DNA of 5,192 nt from an uncultured Oscillospiraceae bacterium (GTDB taxonomy: Bacteria; Bacillota; Clostridia; Oscillospirales; Acutalibacteraceae): assembly GCA_905200265.1 (NCBI GenBank), contig CAJKJS010000128.1:1-5192 (forward strand). The letters are read 5' to 3'. This document shows, one piece after another, positions 1 to 4,311 of the stretch (positions are counted from its first letter, which is position 1; each line of letters opens with the position of its first letter). The notes beneath the pieces are model-generated. The model was not told the origin of the DNA. It saw only the letters and a program-made list of their open reading frames with translations, and did not search any database. The position numbers were made by a program, and so were the translations under genes.

Positions 1-40
1 GGCCCGGTTTGACAAGAGGGAAAAAGATTTTGTTTACACC

Positions 41-69
41 TTGTGCCGGGGCCGGGAATCGTGTAGGAT
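41..69 (+). promoter_or_regulatory. Candidate sigma-A promoter for the DUF3006-like/gluQRS operon
   Basis: A -35-like TTGTGC (41-46) and a -10-like TAGGAT (64-69) are separated by exactly 17 bases. The same TTGTRN-17-base arrangement occurs at the two better promoters in this window (4084-4112 and 4212-4240), which supports the call. Transcription would start near 76. The leader then holds a small GGGCG/CGCCC hairpin (85-99) before the ribosome site at 107-113. A consensus TTGACA at 9-14 is an alternative -35, but it has only a poor -10 (TTTACA, 33-38). An upstream gene outside the window could also read through. Confidence 0.35.
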
Positions 70-121
70 AGAAAAGGATGAAACGGGCGGGAATCGCCCA
101 AACAGGAAGGAGGCCCCCCCT

Positions 122-298
122 ATGGGACCGTATGAGTATGTGGTGGAAAGAATCGACGGCGATTATGCGTTTTTGCGCCGCACCGATGAAGACGTGGACG
201 ATTTGATGCAGGTGGCCCGGGCGCTGCTGCCGGAAGAGACCGGCGAGGGCACCCGCCTGCACTGGGAAAACCTGTGCTATACGGTGATGGAGCCGTGA
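122..298 (+). CDS. DUF3006-like small protein
   Basis: This encodes a 58-residue acidic protein with no signal peptide or membrane segment. The first part (VVERIDGDYAFL, residues 7-18) and the middle (VARALLPEETGEGTRL, residues 31-46) follow the DUF3006 pattern as I recall it: a V-x-R-I-E/D-G-D-Y-A-V opening, then a V-P-x-x-L-L-P segment, then an E-G-D/T-x-L turn. The function of that family is unknown; its members often sit beside ComEC/Rec2-like metallo-beta-lactamase-fold genes. The ATG at 122 is chosen because AAGGAGG (107-113) lies 8 bases upstream; the open frame reaches back to a TTG at 41 that has no ribosome site. The stop overlaps the gluQRS start in a GTGA junction, so the two genes are probably translated together. 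A role linked to GluQRS is only suggested by this coupling. The gene call is fairly sure, the family moderately so. Confidence 0.72.
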   Translation: MGPYEYVVERIDGDYAFLRRTDEDVDDLMQVARALLPEETGEGTRLHWENLCYTVMEP

Positions 299-1218
299 GG
301 GAAACCGTGCGGGGGCGCTTTGCCCCCAGCCCGTCGGGGCGCATGCACCTGGGCAACGTAGCGTGTGCGCTGCTCGCCTGGTTGTCGGTGCGCAGCCAGG
401 GGGGCGAAATGGTGCTGCGCATCGAGGATTTGGACCCGGACCGTTGCCGGGAGGAATACGCCGTTACCCTTATGGAGGATTTAACCTGGCTGGGGCTCAC
501 CTGGGATGAAGGGCCCTATTGGCAGAGCCGCCGCAGGGACCTGTACGAGCAGGCCCTGCGGGAACTGGGACAGGACGTATACCCCTGTTTTTGCACCCGG
601 GCCCAGCTGCACGCCGCTTCGGCCCCGCACCGGGGGGACGGGGTGTTCCGGTACCCGGGCGCCTGCCGGGATTTAACGCCAAAGGAGATCGCCGAAAAAG
701 CGAAAACCCGCGCCCCGGCCCTGCGCTGGCGGGCCCCCGATGAGGATGTCCTATTCTGCGACAAATTCCGCGGGCCGCAGCAGATGAATGTGCAAGAGAC
801 CTTTGGCGATTTTCTGGTGCGCCGCAGCGACGGCGTGCACGCCTATCAGCTGGCGGTGTCGGTGGACGATGCCGCCATGGGCATTACGGAAGTGGTGCGG
901 GGGAATGATTTACTGTCGTCCACCCCGTGCCAGCTGCTGCTCATCCGGGCGCTGCAGGGAAAAGCGCCGGTGTATGGCCATGTGCCGCTGCTGGTGGCCC
1001 CCGACGGGCGGCGGCTGAGTAAGCGGGAGAGGGATTTGGACATGGGCGCGCTGCGCGACCGCTTTTCCCCGGCCCGGCTGTGCGGCAAACTGGCCTGGTT
1101 GCTCGGGCTCATCGACCGGCCGGAGCCGGTGCCGGCCAAGGAACTCATCCCCCTGTTCCCGGGGGCGAATCTTAACCGCGACCACATTGTGGTGCAGGAC
1201 GATATGTTTTGGCGGTAA
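295..1218 (+). CDS. gluQRS: Glutamyl-Q tRNA(Asp) synthetase (GluQRS)
   Basis: This cytoplasmic enzyme activates glutamate with ATP and attaches it to the cyclopentenediol ring of queuosine at position 34 of tRNA(Asp). Numbered from GTG 295 it has 307 residues, which matches the GluQRS family (about 300) and not full GluRS (about 470-490): the C-terminal anticodon-binding domain is absent. Visible motifs are the nucleotide-binding opening RFAPSPSG (8-15) with the HIGH equivalent HLGN (18-21), LRIEDLD (41-47), and the zinc-ligand pattern C98-x-C100, Y120, C124 diagnostic of GluQRS. DGVHAYQLAVSVDDAAMGIT in the middle is the conserved Rossmann core, and LSKR (241-244) is the KMSKS equivalent. GTG at 295 is preferred because it makes a 4-base GTGA overlap with the upstream gene. 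GTG 307 has a GAGGG five bases upstream and would give a protein starting MRGRFAPSPSG; GTG 274 is less likely. The tRNA must already carry queuosine; no queuosine biosynthesis gene is in view. Confidence 0.92.
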   Translation: MRETVRGRFAPSPSGRMHLGNVACALLAWLSVRSQGGEMVLRIEDLDPDRCREEYAVTLMEDLTWLGLTWDEGPYWQSRRRDLYEQALRELGQDVYPCFCTRAQLHAASAPHRGDGVFRYPGACRDLTPKEIAEKAKTRAPALRWRAPDEDVLFCDKFRGPQQMNVQETFGDFLVRRSDGVHAYQLAVSVDDAAMGITEVVRGNDLLSSTPCQLLLIRALQGKAPVYGHVPLLVAPDGRRLSKRERDLDMGALRDRFSPARLCGKLAWLLGLIDRPEPVPAKELIPLFPGANLNRDHIVVQDDMFWR

Positions 1219-1236
1219 CATCGTTCGGGAAAAACG

Positions 1237-1310
1237 AAAGCCACCTGGAGAGGGTGTTGAACAGGTCCAGTAAAAAAGGACCTGTTCATGCCCCCCGGGT
1301 GGCTTTTTTT
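1237..1310 (+). terminator. Compound intrinsic terminator after gluQRS
   Basis: An outer stem AAAGCCACC (1237-1245) pairs with GGTGGCTTT (1298-1306). It encloses a perfect 10-bp inner stem, GAACAGGTCC (1259-1268) with GGACCTGTTC (1278-1287), over a nine-base A-rich loop. G-rich and C-rich stretches between the two (1247-1254 and 1291-1296) can pair with bulges, giving one long hairpin. A seven-T run (1304-1310) follows, so it ends plus-strand transcription 18 bases after the gluQRS stop. On the other strand the structure is followed by TTTCGTTTTTCC, so it may also terminate leftward transcription from the remnant at 1309-1578. It is longer than most intrinsic terminators. Confidence 0.85.
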
Positions 1311-1578
1311 ACCGGACATCAAACGCAAAGACATGGACTTTTTCGCTGCCGTGGGTGGTGTGGGGTGTGAAACGTACTTTTCTAAGCCGTTTCCCCACCG
1401 GCAGGCGGTATAGCCGCTGGTGATGATCGGACACCGTGAGCGTCTCCGTTTGGCCGTTTTCGTCAATAAGGGTGAGGGTAAAGGGGCCCTGATTGAGGAA
1501 GGCTGCATCATCGACCAGGATGATTCCGACCACGATATGATGGACGATTTGCGCGTCGGGCGCGAAACGCTGCTCTCG
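1309..1578 (-). pseudogene. 3' remnant of a gene, possibly a clostridial FAD-dependent oxidoreductase
   Basis: On the minus strand, codons from 1578 down to the TAA at 1309-1311 stay open and have GC-rich third positions like real genes of this DNA. Just upstream in this frame is a TAG (1579-1581). GTG 1533 could start a 74-residue product, but I see no ribosome site before it. The tail reads as a beta-rich segment with DHHQRLYRLPVGKRLRKVRF followed by TTHGSEKVHVFAFDV. From memory this resembles the extreme C-terminus of FAD-dependent oxidoreductases of gut Clostridia (N-x-Q-R-L, then R-L-x-P-x-x-T-x-G, then an F-x-I/F-x-V end). No FAD-binding part is present. Another frame just upstream (VTFFAAEASGYDSE, about 1575-1616) may be a frameshifted continuation. 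The stop lies in the T run of the shared terminator, as expected for the natural end of a gene. I infer a decayed, 5'-deleted gene; a small expressed protein is not excluded. Confidence 0.45.
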
Positions 1579-1604
1579 CTATCGTAACCGCTCGCCTCCG
1601 CTGC

Positions 1605-1682
1605 AAAAAACGTCACGATAAAACGCCGCAAGAAAAAGCAGCAAGAAAAAGTCGCGATAAAACGCCGCGATAAAAATGCCGC
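1605..1682. repeat. Degenerate 13-bp tandem repeat array
   Basis: Six consecutive A-rich units read, on the plus strand, AAAAAACGTCAC (1605-1616), GATAAAACGCCGC (1617-1629), AAGAAAAAGCAGC (1630-1642), AAGAAAAAGTCGC (1643-1655), GATAAAACGCCGC (1656-1668) and GATAAAAATGCCGC (1669-1682). Unit lengths are 12-14 bases. Units two and five are identical and 39 bases apart. The left arm of the next terminator (from 1683) looks like a seventh unit. The array lies between two convergent operons. Its unit length is not a multiple of three and its frames carry stops, so it is probably noncoding. It could have arisen by replication slippage. Confidence 0.65.
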
Positions 1683-1724
1683 AAAAAAACAGGCTCCCTA
1701 GAAAAAGGGGGCCTGTTTCTTTTT
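1683..1724 (-). terminator. Intrinsic terminator of the amino acid ABC operon
   Basis: AAACAGGC (1687-1694) pairs with GCCTGTTT (1711-1718). Inside it, TCCCT (1695-1699) pairs with AGGGG (1706-1710), one pair being a wobble, around an A-rich loop. Read on the minus strand, the stem is followed by seven consecutive T (complement of 1683-1689). It begins 12 bases after the ATPase stop codon at 1731-1733, so it ends that operon. On the plus strand it is followed by CTTTTTG (1719-1725) and may also catch rightward readthrough. Confidence 0.85.
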
Positions 1725-1730
1725 GTAATC

Positions 1731-2486
1731 TTATAACACTTTCGATAAAAAGCTTTTAAGCCGGGGATTTTGGGGATTCGTAAAGAAGGTCTGCGGGTCA
1801 TTTTGTTCCTGGATGACGCCTTCGTCAATGAACATCACCCGGGTGCCCACTTCGCGGGCAAAGCCCATTTCGTGGGTGACCACCACCATGGTCATGCCGT
1901 CCTTCGCCAGTTTTTTCATCACTTCCAGCACTTCGCCTACCATTTCGGGGTCCAGGGCGGAGGTGGGCTCGTCAAACAGCATGACGTCCGGTTCCATGCA
2001 CAGCGCACGCACAATGGCGACCCGCTGCTTCTGACCGCCGGACAGCTGGGAGGGGTACGCGTTGGCGCGGTCTTTCAGCCCGACCAGATCGAGCAGTTCC
2101 AGTGCCCGGGCTTCGGCCTGTTCTTTCGTCTTTTTCAGCAGCTTCATGGGCGCTAACGTCATGTTGCGCAGCACCGTCATGTGGGGGAACAGGTTGAACT
2201 GCTGGAACACCATGCCCATTTTACGCCGGTGCAGGTTGATGTCCACCTTGGGGTCGGTGATATCGGTGCCTTCAAACAGGATGTGGCCCCCGGTGGGTTC
2301 TTCCAATAAATTCAGGCAGCGCAGGAACGTGGATTTCCCCGAACCGGACGGCCCGATGACCACCAGCACGTCCCCCCGGCAGATGTCGGTGGTAATGCCG
2401 TTTAATACATGCAGCTTGCCAAAGGTCTTTTGCAGGTTTTCAACGTGAATGAGCACTTCGCCCTTTTCATTAGTGGTCACTGGCAC
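1731..2486 (-). CDS. Polar amino acid ABC transporter ATP-binding protein (GlnQ/HisP family)
   Basis: This is the cytoplasmic motor of the importer; a homodimer hydrolyses ATP against the permease. All parts of the ABC ATPase fold are present in 251 residues, a normal length for the family: Walker A GPSGSGKST (45-53), Q-loop FQQFNLFPH (94-102), signature LSGGQKQR (148-155), Walker B VMLFDE (168-173), D-loop SALD (176-179) and switch histidine H205 in VTHEMGFA. The RCLN segment (56-59), the FNLFPH Q-loop and the THEMGFA box are typical of the polar amino acid subgroup. V159 replaces the usual alanine in AIARAL, a mild change. The gene starts with GTG 2486 inside the end of the permease gene (17-base overlap). 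GGAAAGGAGG lies just upstream, 4 bases from this GTG and 10 from an in-frame GTG at 2480, so either may be the true start. Third and last gene of the operon, followed by a terminator. The amino acid cannot be told from the ATPase. Confidence 0.95.
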   Translation of the reverse strand: MPVTTNEKGEVLIHVENLQKTFGKLHVLNGITTDICRGDVLVVIGPSGSGKSTFLRCLNLLEEPTGGHILFEGTDITDPKVDINLHRRKMGMVFQQFNLFPHMTVLRNMTLAPMKLLKKTKEQAEARALELLDLVGLKDRANAYPSQLSGGQKQRVAIVRALCMEPDVMLFDEPTSALDPEMVGEVLEVMKKLAKDGMTMVVVTHEMGFAREVGTRVMFIDEGVIQEQNDPQTFFTNPQNPRLKSFLSKVL

Positions 2487-3189
2487 GCAGCCTCCTTTCC
2501 AGAATGGACACGCCGCGGGAGAAGATCATGACGAGCACCAGATAGATGAGGGCTACGGCCAATAGCGGCAGCATGTCGGTATAGGTAATGCCGCGGATAA
2601 TATCGCCGCCGCGGGTCAGTTCGTTCAGGCCGATAAAGGCGCTGACCGACGTTTCTTTCATCAATACGATAAATTCGTTACCGAGGGCCGGTAGCACATT
2701 TTTAATCACCTGGGGCAGGATGATGCTTTTCATCGTCTGGGTGTAAGTGAGCCCCAGGCTGCGCCCGGCTTCCATCTGCCCGGCATCCACGGCCAAAATA
2801 CCGCCGCGCATAATTTCCGCGACATAGGCGCTGGAGTTGACGCCGAAGGCCAGAATGGCCACGGGAATGGGGTCTTTCATATTGACAAAAATGACAAAGT
2901 ACGCCAGCATCACCTGTACGGTGGTGGGAATGCCGCGGATGACCGTGACATAGATATGGGCAATGGCGTTGAGGATTTTCAGTTTGCCGGTTTTTTCATG
3001 GGCGGTGCGAACAATCGCCAGCAAAAACCCGAACACAATACCGATTAAAACAGCAAAGAAGGTAACTTCCAGTGTGACCAGCAGGCCGTCGGTGATGTAT
3101 TCCCAGCGGTTGTCCTGAATAAAGCACTGGGTAAACTGATCGCAAAGGCTCTGCCACCAAAGTTGGAGCGATTGCCAGAAAGTTTCCAT
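2470..3189 (-). CDS. Polar amino acid ABC transporter permease (HisM/GlnP family)
   Basis: This inner-membrane channel subunit has 239 residues from ATG 3189, normal for the family. About 34 mostly amphipathic N-terminal residues rich in Trp and Gln come first. Hydrophobic segments then lie near 35-60, 76-102, 107-127, 160-180 and 206-226. Two family landmarks are present: R85-G-I-P-T-T-V-Q after the second segment, and the EAA loop E140-A-G-R-S-L-G146, which docks to the ATPase. Only one permease gene is present, so the channel is probably a homodimer. ATG 3189 is preferred: AGGAG (3201-3205) lies 11 bases upstream, while the GTG at 3201 sits within that ribosome site. The 3' end overlaps the ATPase gene by 17 bases, suggesting coupled translation. 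The gap of 93 bases to the binding-protein gene holds a hairpin (3225-3256). Confidence 0.93.
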   Translation of the reverse strand: METFWQSLQLWWQSLCDQFTQCFIQDNRWEYITDGLLVTLEVTFFAVLIGIVFGFLLAIVRTAHEKTGKLKILNAIAHIYVTVIRGIPTTVQVMLAYFVIFVNMKDPIPVAILAFGVNSSAYVAEIMRGGILAVDAGQMEAGRSLGLTYTQTMKSIILPQVIKNVLPALGNEFIVLMKETSVSAFIGLNELTRGGDIIRGITYTDMLPLLAVALIYLVLVMIFSRGVSILERRLRASDH

Positions 3190-3224
3190 AAACGGAAACA
3201 CTCCTTTCCAAAATGATGAAACAC

Positions 3225-3256
3225 AAGGGCATGGCTGGAAAAACAGTCATGCCCTT
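3225..3256 (-). promoter_or_regulatory. Intercistronic hairpin between binding-protein and permease genes
   Basis: AAGGGCATGGCTG (3225-3237) and CAGTCATGCCCTT (3244-3256) form a 13-position stem with a six-base loop. In the transcribed (minus) strand one position is an A-C mismatch and the other twelve pair. It starts 26 bases after the binding-protein stop codon. It is followed only by GTGTTTC, a weak T stretch, so full termination is unlikely. Hairpins here in binding-protein-dependent operons commonly partly terminate transcription or protect the upstream mRNA, giving more binding protein than membrane subunits. That role is inferred from position. Confidence 0.6.
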
Positions 3257-3282
3257 TGGATATGGTACAGAGAACGAAACGA

Positions 3283-4038
3283 TTATTCGGCAGGAATGTA
3301 CTTGTCGATAATCGCCTGCACAGTGCCGTCTTCGATCAGCTCATTGAGAGCGTCGTTCACTGCTTTTTGCAGTTCGGTGTTGCCCTTCTTAAAGCAGATG
3401 GCGTAGTCTTCGTCGGCATAGGAAGAGGAGAGCAGCGTGAGCCCTTCATTCTGCTGTACAAATACTTCGGCGGGAGCCTTATCGATGATCACGGCGTCCA
3501 CTTTGCCCTGAGTCAGAGCCAGCACGGTATCGGTGGCTTTGTTAAACTGCTGCACGTTGTCTTTGCCAAAATCTTCGGTGGCATAGATGTCGCCGGTGGT
3601 GTTCAGCTGTACGCCGATCTTCTTGCCCTCGAGGTCATCGATGGTTTTGATATCGCTATCTTCTTTTACGATAACCACCTGCACGCCTTTGGCGTAGCTG
3701 TCGGAAAAGTCCACGTTCTTCAGGCGGTCTTCACTGACGGTCATACCGGCCATGCCCATGTCGGCTTTGCCCTGGTTGACGCTGGTGATGATGGAGTTAA
3801 ATTCCATATCCTGGATTTCCAGTTCCAGCCCCAGCTTTTCGGCAATTTTCGCGGCGATTTCCGCATCGATGCCCACAATGTCGTTGCCGTCGTAATATTC
3901 ATAAGGCGGGAACGTGGCGTTGGTAGCCATCAGCAGTTTACCTTCTTCCACGGTCATGGAGTCGCTGTCACTGCTGCAAGCCGACAGAGAAGCCGTCAAC
4001 ATGCAGGCAGCGCACAGAAGAGCGAAGATCTTTTTCAT
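3283..4038 (-). CDS. Amino acid ABC transporter substrate-binding lipoprotein (SBP_bac_3 family)
   Basis: This extracellular lipid-anchored protein captures an amino acid and passes it to the permease. It has 251 residues. A short signal peptide starts MKKIFALL and ends in the lipobox L18-S19-A20-C21; C21 would be lipidated. An acidic, serine-rich linker (SSDSDS) follows. The mature domain has the family-3 start (LLMATNATFPPYEYYDGN, 35-52, then VGID at 55-58), F80-N-S-I-I-T in the first lobe, and MTVSEDR with R105, the expected contact for the substrate carboxylate. GVQLNTTGD (142-150) lies at the second-lobe crossover, and VDAVIIDKAPA (180-190) contains the likely amino-group contact (D181 or D186). 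ATG 4038 has AAGGGG nine bases upstream and gives a proper signal peptide. First gene of the operon, with a promoter at 4084-4112. A polar L-amino acid is likely; the exact one cannot be read from these residues by eye. Confidence 0.94.
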   Translation of the reverse strand: MKKIFALLCAACMLTASLSACSSDSDSMTVEEGKLLMATNATFPPYEYYDGNDIVGIDAEIAAKIAEKLGLELEIQDMEFNSIITSVNQGKADMGMAGMTVSEDRLKNVDFSDSYAKGVQVVIVKEDSDIKTIDDLEGKKIGVQLNTTGDIYATEDFGKDNVQQFNKATDTVLALTQGKVDAVIIDKAPAEVFVQQNEGLTLLSSSYADEDYAICFKKGNTELQKAVNDALNELIEDGTVQAIIDKYIPAE

Positions 4039-4083
4039 GTTTCGTTACCCCTTTTTTGCATTTCTTTTTTCGAGAGTGCCCCC

Positions 4084-4112
4084 ATTATAGCACCGAAAGA
4101 TTAAATATACAA
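4084..4112 (-). promoter_or_regulatory. Promoter of the amino acid ABC operon
   Basis: On the minus strand a perfect TATAAT (4089-4084) is preceded by TGC, an extended -10 (TGn). A -35-like TTGTAT (4112-4107) lies exactly 17 bases further upstream. Transcription would start near 4077 and leave a leader of about 40 bases before ATG 4038, too short for a riboswitch or T-box. An imperfect palindrome CGTAAAAATATTCG (4119-4132) lies just upstream of the -35, and 7-bp inverted arms CGAAAGA (4094-4100) and TCTTTCG (4133-4139) flank the -35. Either could be a regulator site; neither is proven. Confidence 0.75.
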
Positions 4113-4211
4113 GTTCATCGTAAAAATATTCGTCTTTCGCACAATTTTGCGGGGGGAAAAGGGGGAAAAAATGGCATTTTGACGCTCTTTTCTCCGGCTT
4201 TTCCCGGCCGA

Positions 4212-4240
4212 TTGTGTTTTAATGCGGCGTATGGTATACT
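4212..4240 (+). promoter_or_regulatory. Promoter of the DegV-family gene
   Basis: TTGTGT (4212-4217), a 17-base spacer and TATACT (4235-4240) preceded by TGG (extended -10) form a good vegetative promoter. Transcription would start near 4247, giving a leader of about 65 bases. That leader holds a 5-bp GC hairpin CCGGG/CCCGG (4280-4294) just before the ribosome site GGGAGG (4298-4303). It diverges from the ABC operon promoter, with about 120 bases between the two -35 to upstream regions. Confidence 0.7.
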
Positions 4241-4311
4241 GTATGGCATAGGGAAAAGGCAAGCAGGCAGGAAAAAAGGCCGGGGGTATCCCGGTGCGGG
4301 AGGCATATGGC

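Noticed and set aside
9..38. Consensus TTGACA (9-14) as the main promoter
   Set aside because: No acceptable -10 lies 16-18 bases downstream; the best is TTTACA at 33-38. The 41-69 candidate is better balanced.
41..121. N-terminal extension of the DUF3006-like protein from TTG 41
   Set aside because: There is no ribosome site before TTG 41, the added residues are basic and low-complexity, and a strong AAGGAGG precedes ATG 122. The DUF3006-like similarity also starts at the ATG.
846..1631. Long minus-strand open frame (261 residues) across gluQRS and the intergenic region
   Set aside because: Its left part is the antisense of gluQRS, with a serine/arginine-rich composition typical of a shadow frame. 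Only its first few residues might be a frameshifted piece of the remnant.
1605..1682. CRISPR array
   Set aside because: Units are 13 bases, contiguous and degenerate, with no spacers and no cas genes nearby.
1770..2448. Plus-strand open frames opposite the ATPase gene
   Set aside because: They are shadows of a gene with every ABC ATPase motif intact, and they have no recognisable protein features.
3256..4104. Plus-strand open frame of 282 residues opposite the binding-protein gene
   Set aside because: It is the antisense of a clear lipoprotein gene, with His/Phe/Val-rich composition and no ribosome site. The protein motifs are all on the minus strand.
4039..4311. Riboswitch, T-box or small RNA in the divergent intergenic region
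   Set aside because: Predicted leaders are only about 40 and 65 bases. I see no conserved aptamer or T-box elements, only a 5-bp hairpin near the DegV ribosome site.
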